From: Anaeromyxobacter soli
GTDB taxonomy: Bacteria; Myxococcota; Myxococcia; Myxococcales; Anaeromyxobacteraceae
Assembly (NCBI RefSeq): GCF_022808855.1
Contig: NZ_JAKZLF010000002.1
Span: 124,001-188,000, forward strand
Length of the DNA stretch: 64,000 bases
Direction: 5' to 3'
Below are positions 30,320-38,497 of this stretch, in pieces. Below the pieces are notes generated by a model. That model did not search any database. It was given only the letters and a program-made list of their open reading frames with translations, and was not told where the DNA came from. The translations under genes were made by a program, and so were the position numbers. Each line of letters starts with the position of its first letter. The first letter of the stretch is position 1.

Positions 30320-31126
30320 ATGAAGCTCGTGGCCCTCGTCCGCCCCGCGATGCGCCCCGACGAGGCGGCGCACGCGGTGGCCGACGCCGCGGGGCTGACG
30401 CTGGCCGAGGCTCGCATGCGCCTCGCCCCCGAGCCACCCGCGCTCCTCGCCAGACTCGCGCCGGACGAGGCCGACCGGCTCGTCCTCGCGCTGCGCGAGG
30501 CCGGGCTCGCGGCCGTGGCGGTCGAGGCCCGTTGCCCGTCCGACCGGGAACGCATCGTGGCTCACTCCTTTGCACTCGACGACCTGGGGCTCACGCTCAC
30601 GCCGCGGTTCGGGGAGCCGACGACGTTCGCGTGGGCCGACGTGACGGCCCTGTTCCGCGGCCTCCGCGCCTCGCGGTCCGAGGTCGAGCGCCTCGAGAAG
30701 TCGAAGCGCTTCTCGGTCGGCAGGGCCGTGCTGACGGGCGGCCTCGGCATGACTCGCACCTCCACGCAGGCGGTGCGCTCGTCGAAGGAGGAGCTCGAGC
30801 AGGTGATCCTCGTCTACGCCCGCAGTGGACGCGCGGCGACGCTCTCGGAGACCCAGCTCGACTTCTCCTGCCTCGGGGCCGGGATGCAGCCCTCGAGCAC
30901 CGGCAACATGCTCGAGCTCTCGCGGAGGCTGCGCGAGAAGGCGAGGAGCGCGTTCTACGACGAGCGGCTCATGCGCCTCGGTCGCCGGCCGCTGCCCTTC
31001 GTCGCGGCGGGGGAGTCGGGCTCGGTGACGCCCACGAGGACCACCACCCGCACGGACACGAGCGGCTCGCTCGACACGCTCGCCGAGGTGATGCGGCAGG
31101 CCCTCGGCGAGGGCCTGCTGCCGTGA
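30320..31126 (+). CDS. Hypothetical protein, 268 aa
   Basis: Not recognised. N-terminal ~1-75 is an Ala/Leu/Arg-rich alpha-beta domain (DEAAHAVADAAGLTLAEARM; LVLALREAGLAAVAVEA), similar in style to ribosomal L7/L12 C-terminal-like domains that occur in myxobacterial unknowns. Residues ~80-190 look beta-rich (LDDLGLTLTPRFGEPTTFAW, VLTGGLGMTRTSTQ); ~225-268 is Thr/Ser-rich. No signal peptide or membrane segment. ATG at 30320, divergent from the kinase gene. Confidence 0.65.
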   Translation: MKLVALVRPAMRPDEAAHAVADAAGLTLAEARMRLAPEPPALLARLAPDEADRLVLALREAGLAAVAVEARCPSDRERIVAHSFALDDLGLTLTPRFGEPTTFAWADVTALFRGLRASRSEVERLEKSKRFSVGRAVLTGGLGMTRTSTQAVRSSKEELEQVILVYARSGRAATLSETQLDFSCLGAGMQPSSTGNMLELSRRLREKARSAFYDERLMRLGRRPLPFVAAGESGSVTPTRTTTRTDTSGSLDTLAEVMRQALGEGLLP

Positions 31127-31171
31127 CGACGAGGCCGCCGCGGGCCGGTAGCGCGGCCGCGCGACGCGCCC

Positions 31172-32023
31172 TCAGCGCCCCAGCGCGGCACGCACGGCCG
31201 CCGCGAGCGGCGTCGTGGGCCGGCCGATGAGACGCCTCAGCTCGCCGCTCGAATCGTCGAGCTCGCCCTTCGCGACGTGGACGTCCGCGTCCACGTACAG
31301 GTCCGCCGCAGCGCCCGGCATCCCGGCGCCGATCAGCACCGCCCGGTACTGGTCGGGCGGCAGGTCCCGGTACGCGATCTGCTTGCCGGTCTGCCGCGAC
31401 AGCTCGTCGGCGAGCTCGGCCATCGTGAACGGATGATCGCCGGCGAGCTCGTACACGGGCTTCTCGACGTCGCGGGTGAGCACCGCGACCGCGGCGTCGG
31501 CGTAGTCGGCACGCGCCGCCGCGGCGATCCGGCCATCCCCCGCGCTGCCCACGAGGGCGCCGTGCTGGAGCGCCGGCGCCAGGTGCTCCGTGTAGTTCTC
31601 GAGGTACCAGCCGTTCCGCAGGAACACGTACGGCACGCCGGACCCGCGGATCACCGCCTCGGTGGCCTGGTGCTCGGCGGCGAGCGCGAGGTTCGAGGTC
31701 CCTGCGTGCAGCACGCTCGTGTAGGCGAGGAGTCGCACGCGGGCGGCCTTCGCGGCCTCCACGACGGCGGAATGCTGCGGCACGCGCTGCCCGACCTCGC
31801 TCGACGAGATGAGCAGGACCTTCTCCGCGCCGGCCAGGGCGGGGCCCAGCGTGTCGGGCTTCGCGTAGTCGGCGCGCCGCACCTCGACGCCGAGCGCGGC
31901 GAGGTCCTTCGCCCGATCGGGGTTCCGCGCCGCGACCGCGATGTCGCGGGCCGGTACCTTCGTGAGGAGCCTCTCGACGACGAGGCGGCCGAGGTGGCCC
32001 GTGGCTCCGGTGACGACGATCAT
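31172..32023 (-). CDS. NmrA-family NAD(P)-binding reductase (QOR2/YtfG-like)
   Basis: 283 residues; MIVVTGATGHLGRLVVERLL is the Rossmann GxxGxxG motif, VAARNPDRAKDLAALG the NADP-type second strand region, and YTSVLHAGTSNLALAAEHQ lacks the classical YxxxK catalytic pair, as in NmrA/YtfG quinone-reductase-like proteins. ATG 32023 after GAGAGAGAAG. Lies 75 nt downstream of the Rrf2-type gene on the same strand, with its own operator-like dyad in between, so it is the probable target of that repressor. Confidence 0.88.
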   Translation of the reverse strand: MIVVTGATGHLGRLVVERLLTKVPARDIAVAARNPDRAKDLAALGVEVRRADYAKPDTLGPALAGAEKVLLISSSEVGQRVPQHSAVVEAAKAARVRLLAYTSVLHAGTSNLALAAEHQATEAVIRGSGVPYVFLRNGWYLENYTEHLAPALQHGALVGSAGDGRIAAAARADYADAAVAVLTRDVEKPVYELAGDHPFTMAELADELSRQTGKQIAYRDLPPDQYRAVLIGAGMPGAAADLYVDADVHVAKGELDDSSGELRRLIGRPTTPLAAAVRAALGR

Positions 32024-32045
32024 GTCTCTTCTCTCTCTCGTATTC

Positions 32046-32062
32046 GTAACTGGTTGAGCTAC
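32046..32062 (-). promoter_or_regulatory. Rrf2-type operator dyad before the NmrA gene
   Basis: GTAAC-N7-GCTAC, an imperfect 17-bp dyad 23 nt before the NmrA-family ATG. It shares the CGTAAC half and N7 spacing with the dyad upstream of the Rrf2-type gene. Confidence 0.45.
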
Positions 32063-32098
32063 AGATGCGGCCAAAAAAAGGGGTTCGACCTTCCGGCG

Positions 32099-32527
32099 TC
32101 AGCGCGCGAGCCTCGTCACCTCCTGCAGCAGATCGGCGATCGTCGTCCGCTCGAGATCCCGCTCGAGGGCGAGCCGGGCCTCGCCGTAGCGGCCGGCCAG
32201 CGCCGCCTGGATGGTCCTGCCCACGGGGCACCGGGGGTTCGGCGTGCTCGCGTGCAGCGGGAAGAGCGCCTCGCTCTCGACGGCACGGTAGACGTCGCGG
32301 AGGGTGATCCCTCTGGCGGGAACGACGAGTTGCCACCCGCCGCCGGGCCCGCCCTGGGAGCGGACGAGCTTCGACTTCCTCAGCATCGCGAGCAGCCGTC
32401 GAATGACGACCGGGTTCGTGCCCACGCTGCCGGCGATGTACTCGGACGTGACGGGCTCACCGCTCGCCTCGTGGGCGAGCAGCGTGAGGATGTGGATCGC
32501 TACCGTGAGGCGGCTGCTCGGGCTCAT
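32099..32527 (-). CDS. Rrf2-family transcriptional repressor
   Basis: 142 residues. Winged helix N-terminal half (SSRLTVAIHILTLLAHEASG, TSEYIAGSVGTNPVVIRRLL, LVRSQGGPGGGWQL) with the family-typical GPGGGW wing. The C-terminal part has one Cys (PRCPVGRT), not the three of iron-sulphur members such as IscR or NsrR, so it is more like YwnA/CymR-type sensors. ATG 32527. Overlapping dyad and promoter at 32536-32570 suggest autorepression. Confidence 0.9.
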   Translation of the reverse strand: MSPSSRLTVAIHILTLLAHEASGEPVTSEYIAGSVGTNPVVIRRLLAMLRKSKLVRSQGGPGGGWQLVVPARGITLRDVYRAVESEALFPLHASTPNPRCPVGRTIQAALAGRYGEARLALERDLERTTIADLLQEVTRLAR

Positions 32528-32535
32528 CGCAACTC

Positions 32536-32570
32536 GTAACAGAATAAGTTGCGGTTAGCCTCGATGTCAA
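32536..32570 (-). promoter_or_regulatory. Rrf2-gene promoter with overlapping operator
   Basis: Minus strand: -35 TTGACA (32565-32570), 18-nt spacer, -10 TATTCT (32541-32546). The dyad GTAAC-N7-GTTGC (32536-32552) covers the -10, so a bound repressor would block initiation. A second wider repeat GCAACT...AGTTGC (32529-32552) overlaps it. Confidence 0.55.
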
Positions 32571-32591
32571 GGCGTTCGCGCGCGGGGTCTC

Positions 32592-32747
32592 CTACCGCTG
32601 CGCTGCCGGATCCCCGGCGGGCCGTGGCAGCAAGTCTGCGAACGTGAAGCCGTCGCGCTCGACCACCTCTCCAGCGGCGACCGGGATGGGCTCCTCGCCG
32701 AGCTCCCGGCGACGGTGGCTCCTCTCGGCCTCCACGGCGCCCCTCAT
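32592..32747 (-). CDS. 51-aa ORF coupled to nrdG
   Basis: The ATG at 32747 overlaps the nrdG stop as ATGA, as the other genes of this operon overlap each other. The 51 residues begin MRGAVEAERSHRRREL and continue with GEVVERDGFTFADLLPRP: a basic helical start and an acidic/hydrophobic end with no membrane segment or Cys. Codon use is like that of its neighbours. It may be a small partner of NrdD/NrdG, but no function can be claimed from sequence. Confidence 0.55.
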   Translation of the reverse strand: MRGAVEAERSHRRRELGEEPIPVAAGEVVERDGFTFADLLPRPAGDPAAQR

Positions 32748-33427
32748 CTCACGGAGAGCGTCAGCCCGTGCGCCGCGGCCGCGTGCCCCGCCGCCGCGAG
32801 CAGTCGCTCGTCCGGGGGCGCGAGCCCGCATCCGTCGTCGAGGTGGCCGCCCGGGCGGAAGCGCTGGACCGCCCAGCGCTGCGCGCCGGCCGCGAACGCC
32901 GCCAGGGCGTCGAGCTCGCCGGCGTCGTGGACGGGGGAGGCGAGCGTCGTCCGCACCTCGTGCTCGATCCCCGCCGCCAGCGCGAGCTCGAGGCAGCGGC
33001 GAGCCCCGAAGGGCTGCTCGGCCGAGCCGGTCAGCCACTCCGCGGCCTGGGGCAGCGCCTTCAGATCGACGGCCAGGAAGTCGACGAGCCCCGCCGCGAG
33101 CAGCGCCGCGACCACCTCCGGCCGCGTGCCGTTCGTGTCGAGCTTCACCGCGAACCCGCGCGCCTTCACCCGCGCCAGGAACGGCGCCAGGCCCGCGTGC
33201 AGCGTGGGCTCGCCACCGGTCACGACGAGCCCGTCGAGCCGCCCGCGCCGCGCCTCGAGGAGCGCGAGCACCTCGCCCTCCGGCACGGGTCGCGCCGCCG
33301 TGGCCGCGAGCAGCGACGGGTTGTGGCAGTAGCGGCAGGCGAGGTTGCAGCCCTGCGTGAAGACGACGGCGGCGAGCCTCCCGGGCCAATCGACGAAGGA
33401 GCAGGGCCGCAGGGCCGCGATGATCAA
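32744..33427 (-). CDS. nrdG: Anaerobic ribonucleotide reductase activating protein (radical SAM)
   Basis: 227 residues. Radical-SAM cluster motif CNLACRYC (CxxxCxxC) in FTQGCNLACRYCHNP, SAM-binding VVTGGEPTL, and VKLDTNGT. It makes the glycyl radical on NrdD under anaerobic conditions. The N-terminal RPCSFVDWPGRLAAVVF is typical for NrdG-type activases of NrdD. The likely start is TTG 33427, giving LIIAALRPCSF and a TTGA overlap with the nrdD stop; longer frames upstream run antisense-like through nrdD. Confidence 0.92.
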   Translation of the reverse strand: MIIAALRPCSFVDWPGRLAAVVFTQGCNLACRYCHNPSLLAATAARPVPEGEVLALLEARRGRLDGLVVTGGEPTLHAGLAPFLARVKARGFAVKLDTNGTRPEVVAALLAAGLVDFLAVDLKALPQAAEWLTGSAEQPFGARRCLELALAAGIEHEVRTTLASPVHDAGELDALAAFAAGAQRWAVQRFRPGGHLDDGCGLAPPDERLLAAAGHAAAAHGLTLSVR

Positions 33428-35532
33428 GCGGGCACCTCGGCGGCGTCGCCCGGGCGGAGCGACAGGCGCCGCTCGAACTCGGCCTGCTTGCCCGCGTTCC
33501 ACTGCTGCAGGGGGCGGAGGTACCCGACGATCCGCGAGTAGACCTCGGCGGCGGCGCCGCACCGCGGGCAGGTCGGGTGCTCACCGGCGAGGTACCCGTG
33601 CTCGCCGCACACGGAGAACGTCGGCGTGACGGTGAAGTACGGGAGCCGGTAGCGCTCGCACACGGTTCGCACGAACCTCTTCACGGTCGAGGGGTCGTCG
33701 ATGGCCTCGCCGACGAAGACGTGCTGGACGGTCCCGCCGGTGTACCGCGCCTGGAACTCGTCCTGGTGATCGAGCACCGCGAAGACGTCGTCGCTCGCGT
33801 CCACCGGGAGCTGGGAGGAGTTCGTGTAGTACGGTGCGGCGCCCCGGACGGCCGCGTCCTCGTTCGCGCAGCGGATGCCCGGGTGGCGCGCCTTGTCGAG
33901 CCTGGCGAGCCGGTAGCTCGTCGCCTCGGCCGGCGTCGCCTCCAGGTTGAACCGGCTGCCCGTCTCCGCCTGGTACTGCTCGAGCCGAGCGCGCATGTGG
34001 TCGAGCACCCGGAGCCCGAAGGCGCGACCGGGCCCGCTCGCGAGCGTCGTGTCGAGCAGGTTGTCGGCGGCCTCCGCGAGCCCGACGAGGCCGATGGTGG
34101 AGAAGTGGTTGCGCCAGTACGAGCCGCTCCGGGCGCGGATGTGGCGCAGGTAGTGGCGGACGTACGGATAGAGGCCCTGCTCGGTGTAGCGCTCCAGGAT
34201 CTTCCGCTTGAGGACCAGGCTGTCGCGGGCGAGGTCCATGACCCGGTCCAGGCGAGCCATGAAGTCGGCCTCGTCGCGCGCGAGGTGGCCGAGGCGCGGC
34301 AGGTTCACGGTGACGACGCCGATGGACCCCGTGAGCGGGCTCGCGCCGAAGAGGCCGCCGCCGCGCCGCTCGAGCTCGCGCGTGTCGAGGCGGAGGCGGC
34401 AGCACATGCTGCGGGCGTCCTCCGGCGAGAGCTCCGAGTTCACGAAGTTCGCGAAGTACGGGAGGCCGTACCGGGCGGTGACCTCCCAGAGGCGATCGAG
34501 CCGGGGGTCCTCGTAGTCGAAGCCGGGCGTGACGTTGTAGGTGGGGATCGGGAACGTGAAGACGCGCCCCTTCGCGTCGCCGCCGGCCATGACGTCGAGG
34601 AAGGCGCGGTTGAACAGGTCCATCTCCGCCTGGAACTCGCCGTACGTGGCCGCCTGCCGCTCGCCCCCGAGGACGATCGCCTCGTCGCGGAGCAGCGCGG
34701 GGCACTCGAGGTCGAGGGTGACGTTCGTGAACGGCGTCTGGAACCCGACGCGCGTCGGCACGTTGAGGTTGAAGACGAACTCCTGGAGCGCCTGGCGCAC
34801 CTCCTCGTAGCCGAGCCCGTCGTGCCGGATGAACGGCGCGAGGTACGTGTCGAGGCTCGAGAACGCCTGCGCGCCCGCCGCCTCGCCCTGGAGCGTGTAG
34901 AAGAAGTTCGCGATCTGGCCGAGGGCGGTGCGGAAGTGGCGCGCCGGCGCGCTCTCGGCCTTCCCGGGCGCCCCTCGGAACCCCTCGGTGAGGAGGTCGG
35001 CGAGATCCCAGCCGACGCAGTAGACGGCGAGGAGGTTCAGGTCGTGGAGGTGGAGGTCGCCCGAGCGATGGGCGTCCCGCACCTCGGGCGGATAGAGCCG
35101 CTCGAGCCAGTAGGTGGAGCTCACGTGGCTCGCGACGTAGTTGTTGAGGCCTTGCAGGCTGAACGCCATGTTGGCGTTCTCGGCCACCTGCCAGTCGGAG
35201 CGCTCCAGGTAGGCGTCGACGAGCGCCACGCTGGCCGTGTCGGAGATCTCGCGCAGCGCGCGGTGCTGCTCGCGGTAGACGGCGTACGCCCGCGCCGTGC
35301 GCCGGTACGGGCTCGCGAGAAGCACCTCCTCGACGACGTCCTGGATCCGCTCCACCGACGGCCGGCCCTCGATCGTAGCGATCGCGATGGCGAGGACGCG
35401 CTGGCAGAGCCGCCTCGCCTCGGGCGCGTCGACCTCGCCGGTGACGGCCCCCGCCTTGGCGATGGCTCGCTGGATGCGCTCGGCGTCGAACGGGACCACC
35501 CGTCCGTCGCGCTTCTCGATGGTCTCGAACAC
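33424..35532 (-). CDS. nrdD: Anaerobic (class III) ribonucleoside-triphosphate reductase
   Basis: 702 residues. ATP-cone allosteric domain ~1-95 (IEKRDGRVVPFDAERIQRAI), the ten-stranded barrel core (AENANMAFSLQGLNNYVASH, SSPLTGSIG-like region, MCCRLRLDTREL), the C-terminal zinc site (FSVCGEHGYLAGEHPTCPRCG) and the glycyl-radical loop SRIVGYLRPLQQWN near the end. It makes deoxyribonucleotides without oxygen. GTG start at 35532 with GAGGAGGG just before it; that ribosome binding site lies in a hairpin (35533-35573) controlled by a cobalamin riboswitch further upstream. Confidence 0.95.
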   Translation of the reverse strand: MFETIEKRDGRVVPFDAERIQRAIAKAGAVTGEVDAPEARRLCQRVLAIAIATIEGRPSVERIQDVVEEVLLASPYRRTARAYAVYREQHRALREISDTASVALVDAYLERSDWQVAENANMAFSLQGLNNYVASHVSSTYWLERLYPPEVRDAHRSGDLHLHDLNLLAVYCVGWDLADLLTEGFRGAPGKAESAPARHFRTALGQIANFFYTLQGEAAGAQAFSSLDTYLAPFIRHDGLGYEEVRQALQEFVFNLNVPTRVGFQTPFTNVTLDLECPALLRDEAIVLGGERQAATYGEFQAEMDLFNRAFLDVMAGGDAKGRVFTFPIPTYNVTPGFDYEDPRLDRLWEVTARYGLPYFANFVNSELSPEDARSMCCRLRLDTRELERRGGGLFGASPLTGSIGVVTVNLPRLGHLARDEADFMARLDRVMDLARDSLVLKRKILERYTEQGLYPYVRHYLRHIRARSGSYWRNHFSTIGLVGLAEAADNLLDTTLASGPGRAFGLRVLDHMRARLEQYQAETGSRFNLEATPAEATSYRLARLDKARHPGIRCANEDAAVRGAAPYYTNSSQLPVDASDDVFAVLDHQDEFQARYTGGTVQHVFVGEAIDDPSTVKRFVRTVCERYRLPYFTVTPTFSVCGEHGYLAGEHPTCPRCGAAAEVYSRIVGYLRPLQQWNAGKQAEFERRLSLRPGDAAEVPA

Positions 35533-35573
35533 GGGCCCTCCTCGTGGCGGCCTCGGGGCACGGAGGAGGACCC
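35533..35573 (-). promoter_or_regulatory. Hairpin sequestering the nrdD ribosome binding site
   Basis: On the minus strand GGGUCCUCCUC (35573-35563) pairs with GAGGAGGGCCC (35543-35533) over all 11 positions, one a G-U pair, with a 19-nt loop. The second arm contains the Shine-Dalgarno and ends at the base before GTG. An alternative partner, GGAGGGUCC (35618-35610), can pair with GGGUCCUCC instead, freeing the site. This looks like the expression platform of the riboswitch. Confidence 0.6.
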
Positions 35574-35672
35574 GAGCACACGACGGCCCGTACGAGGGCA
35601 GTGCGCCGAGGACCCTCCGCCCTCCCACGAGGCGTGTCGGTCGTGCCGCCGCCCGAGCATCCGGGCGACGGT

Positions 35673-35850
35673 CGCTGGCAGGTCTTCGGGCTCGCGAGCG
35701 CTCCGGGGCTTCCCGGACCCTACTGTCCGCCGCTTCCCAGCCGAACCGGCCAGTGCGTGTGGCGGAGGTCGTTCTCGCTTACCGCTGCGGGGCAGCCCCG
35801 GAATCTCACCGGGTTCCCTATTCGCTCGGAGCGAACCCCGAGCACCAGCG
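35673..35850 (-). promoter_or_regulatory. Cobalamin (B12) riboswitch aptamer upstream of nrdD
   Basis: Minus-strand sequence carries the conserved blocks of AdoCbl riboswitches in order: GGGAACCCGGTGAGATTCCGG, then GGCTGCCCCGCAGCGGTAA, then CACTGGCC, and GAAGACCTGCC at the 3' end (35687-35677). Outer helix P1 can form from CGCTGG (35850-35845) and CCAGCG (35678-35673). It lies between a good promoter (35859-35887) and nrdD. The consensus is GCCACUG for the B12 box; the match is good though not perfect. Ligand binding would normally repress downstream genes. Confidence 0.85.
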
Positions 35851-35858
35851 CGAGACCC

Positions 35859-35887
35859 AACCTATGGTGGTTCACGGTCACGGTCAA
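35859..35887 (-). promoter_or_regulatory. nrdD operon promoter
   Basis: TTGACC (35882-35887), 17-nt spacer, TAGGTT (35859-35864) on the minus strand, placing transcription start just before the riboswitch P1 helix. This is the best sigma-70-like promoter I see in the window. Confidence 0.6.
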
Positions 35888-36046
35888 CGGGATATGTTGT
35901 GCACGGCCGTTCATGCGCCGGGCCCCTCGCGAGGCGTCGATCCAGGAGATCGAGGCCCCTTGCCGACGCCCGCCTCGCGTGCGAAGTTCCGCTGCCCCCG
36001 AACAGGGCGCCCGCCGACGCCCCAGGCCCACGCGAAGGAACCGCCG

Positions 36047-36835
36047 ATGAAGAAGACCCTGCTCGCCGCGCTCGCCCTCGTGGCGCTCCACGCCACCGCC
36101 CTCGCCGCCGACACCTCGCTCGAGACGGTGAAGAAGAAGGGCACGCTCGTCCTCGGCCTCGACGACTCGTTCCCGCCGATGGGCTTCCGGAACGACGACA
36201 ACCAGATCGTCGGCTACGACATCGACCTGGCGAAGGAGGTCGCGCGGCGGCTCGGCGTGAAGCTCGTCCCGCAGGCCATCGACTGGAACGCCAAGGAGCA
36301 GGAGCTCAACACCGGCAAGATCGACTGCATCTGGAACGGCTTCACGATCACCGACGAGCGCAAGAAGGCGATGAGCTTCACGAAGCCGTACCTGCGCAAC
36401 GCCCAGGTGGTGGTGGTGAAGAAGGCCTCCGGCTACTCCACCCTCGCGAGCCTCAAGGGGAAGAAGGTCGGCCTCCAGGCCGGCTCCTCGGCCGCCGACG
36501 CCCTCGAGGGCGCCAAGGCCTTCCGCGCGTCGCTCGAGGAGGTGGTGGAGTTCAAGGACAACCTCACCGCCCTGATGGACCTCGAGGCCCGCGGCGTGGA
36601 CGCGGTGGTGATGGACCTCATCGTCGCCGACGACAACATCAAGCGCTCGGGCAAGGCCTACGCCGTCCTGAAGGAGACGCTCGCCCCCGAGGTGTTCGGG
36701 GTGGGCTTCCGCAAGAACGATCTCGCCCTCCGGGACGCGGTGCAGGGCGCGCTGGAGAGCATGGCCAAGGACGGCACGCTCGCCAAGGTGACCACGAAGT
36801 GGTTCGGCTCGGACATCTCGGTCGTCGGGAAGTGA
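36047..36835 (+). CDS. Amino acid ABC transporter substrate-binding protein
   Basis: 262 residues. Signal peptide ~1-21 (MKKTLLAALALVALHATALA). The mature protein has the SBP_bac_3 motifs TVKKKGTLVLGLDDSFPPMG, GYDIDLAKEVARRLGVKL, NTGKIDCIWNGFTITDERKK and KKVGLQAGSSAADAL. Type II periplasmic protein for a polar amino acid, probably Cys/cystine, Arg, or Gln-type; the exact ligand cannot be read. First gene of a three-gene importer operon, with GAAGGA before the ATG. Divergent from nrdD. Confidence 0.93.
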   Translation: MKKTLLAALALVALHATALAADTSLETVKKKGTLVLGLDDSFPPMGFRNDDNQIVGYDIDLAKEVARRLGVKLVPQAIDWNAKEQELNTGKIDCIWNGFTITDERKKAMSFTKPYLRNAQVVVVKKASGYSTLASLKGKKVGLQAGSSAADALEGAKAFRASLEEVVEFKDNLTALMDLEARGVDAVVMDLIVADDNIKRSGKAYAVLKETLAPEVFGVGFRKNDLALRDAVQGALESMAKDGTLAKVTTKWFGSDISVVGK

Positions 36836-36845
36836 GCACCCGCGC

Positions 36846-37481
36846 ATGGTGAAGCTGCTGGGGGCGATGCTCCAGGGATCGCTCGTCTCCCTGGAGATCT
36901 TCTTCCTGACGCTGGTCTTCGCGCTCCCCCTCGCCCTGCCGGTCGCGCTCGGCCGCATGTCGGCGAGCCGGCTCCTGCGCGTCCCGGTCAACCTCTACAT
37001 CCTCGTGATGCGCGGCACGCCGCTCATCCTGCAGATCCTCTTCGTCTACTTCGCCCCCTACTATCTGTTCGAGGCCTCGTACGATCGGTTCACCGCCGTG
37101 ATCGTGGCCTTCACCATCAACTACGCCGCCTACTTCGCCGAGATCTACCGCGGTGGCATCCAGTCGATCGCGAAGGGCCAGTACGAGGCCGCCAAGGTGC
37201 TCGGCTTCACGCGCGCCGACACCTTCTTCCGGATCGTCCTGCCCCAGGTGGTGAAGCGAATCCTGCCGGCCTCCGCCAACGAGGTCATCACGCTCGTGAA
37301 GGACACCGCCCTCGCCCAGACCATCGGCGTGGCCGAGCTCTTCCGGGTGGCGCAGAACGCCTCCGCGCGTCAGTTCTCCACCACGCCCATCTTCGTGGCG
37401 GGGGTGTTCTACTTCGTCATGAACTGGGCGGTCTCCGAGCTCTTCCTCCGCGCCGAGCGGAAGCTCGAGTACTACAGCTGA
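36846..37481 (+). CDS. Amino acid ABC transporter permease (HisM/GlnP type)
   Basis: 211 residues, about five membrane helices. YILVMRGTPLILQILFVYF is the typical HisMQ-family segment, and EIYRGGIQSIAKGQYEAAKVLGF the EAA loop that contacts the ATPase. Starts 11 nt after the binding-protein stop. Probably a homodimer since only one permease is encoded. Confidence 0.93.
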   Translation: MVKLLGAMLQGSLVSLEIFFLTLVFALPLALPVALGRMSASRLLRVPVNLYILVMRGTPLILQILFVYFAPYYLFEASYDRFTAVIVAFTINYAAYFAEIYRGGIQSIAKGQYEAAKVLGFTRADTFFRIVLPQVVKRILPASANEVITLVKDTALAQTIGVAELFRVAQNASARQFSTTPIFVAGVFYFVMNWAVSELFLRAERKLEYYS

Positions 37482-37489
37482 GCCGGGCC

Positions 37490-38248
37490 ATGGACGTCGT
37501 CACCGTCGACCACCTCTCCAAGTCCTTCGGCGACCTCCGGGTCCTCACCGACATCTCCTTCTCGGTGCACCAGGGCGAGGTGCTCGCCATCATCGGGCCG
37601 TCGGGCTCGGGCAAGTCCACGCTGCTCCGCGCCGTCACCCACCTCGAGACCGCCAGCAGCGGCAGCATCTCCATCTGCGGCACCCGGATCCTCGACCGCG
37701 GCGTCTACGCCGACAAGGCCACGCTGCGCAGCGCGCTCCTCAAGCTCGGCCTCGTGTTCCAGGACTTCAACCTGTTCCCCCACTTCTCCGTGCTTCGCAA
37801 CATCACCGAGGCGCAGGTGCGCGTGCTGGGGCGCGGGAAGGCCGAGGCGCGGGAGGTGGCGCTCGCGCTGCTCGAGAAGATGGGCCTCACCGGCAAGGCC
37901 GGTGCCTATCCCTGCGAGCTCTCGGGCGGTCAGAAGCAGCGCGTCTCCATCGCGCGCGCCCTCGCCCTCGATCCGCAGGTGCTCTTTTTCGACGAGCCGA
38001 CGAGCGCCCTCGACCCCGAGCTGACGGGCGAGATCCTCAAGGTCATGCGTGCCCTGGCCGCCGAGAAGATGACGATGGTGGTCGTCACTCACGAGATGGG
38101 CTTCGCCCGCGAGGTGGCCGATCGCGCCATGCTGATGGACGGCGGGGTCATCGTGGAGGAAGGCCCGGCCCGGGAGCTCATCGACAACCCCAGGAACGAG
38201 CGGACCCGGGCCTTCCTGAGGCGCTTCTCCCAGAACGGCCCCACGTAG
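37490..38248 (+). CDS. Amino acid ABC transporter ATPase (GlnQ type)
   Basis: 252 residues: Walker A GPSGSGKSTLLRAV, Q-loop LVFQDFNLFPHFS, signature ELSGGQKQRVSIARAL, Walker B VLFFDEPTSALDPE, H-loop VVTHEMGFAREVAD. Eight nt after the permease stop. Last gene of the polar amino acid importer. Sequence VVTHEMGFAREVADR is diagnostic of the GlnQ/HisP group. Confidence 0.95.
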   Translation: MDVVTVDHLSKSFGDLRVLTDISFSVHQGEVLAIIGPSGSGKSTLLRAVTHLETASSGSISICGTRILDRGVYADKATLRSALLKLGLVFQDFNLFPHFSVLRNITEAQVRVLGRGKAEAREVALALLEKMGLTGKAGAYPCELSGGQKQRVSIARALALDPQVLFFDEPTSALDPELTGEILKVMRALAAEKMTMVVVTHEMGFAREVADRAMLMDGGVIVEEGPARELIDNPRNERTRAFLRRFSQNGPT

Positions 38249-38497
38249 GTCGGCGGCTCGTCACGGCTCCACGCCGAGCCGCGAGGTCGGCGCTCACGTC
38301 CTGAGCGATCTGCTCAGGCCGCGGCCGCGCCGCGCCTCCGCGAGGATTCGCCGCGAGGGCAATCGCGAGCGTTCGGGGGGGCTTTTCGGAGCCCCGAGAG
38401 CGCCGCGACGTGGCCTGCGCCGTGCAGTTCCGCCCCGGTCTCGGGAGCGCCGCCCGACCCACGGGACGACCGCATCGCCGAGCGGAAGGACGCGAGC
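38249..38497. other. Intergenic region, no gene seen
   Basis: 249 nt between the transporter ATPase and the NAD(P)-binding gene. There is a GC-rich weak hairpin near 38373-38400 (CGGGGGGGCT and AGCCCCG) that may terminate the transporter operon. Nothing else recognised. Confidence 0.35.
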
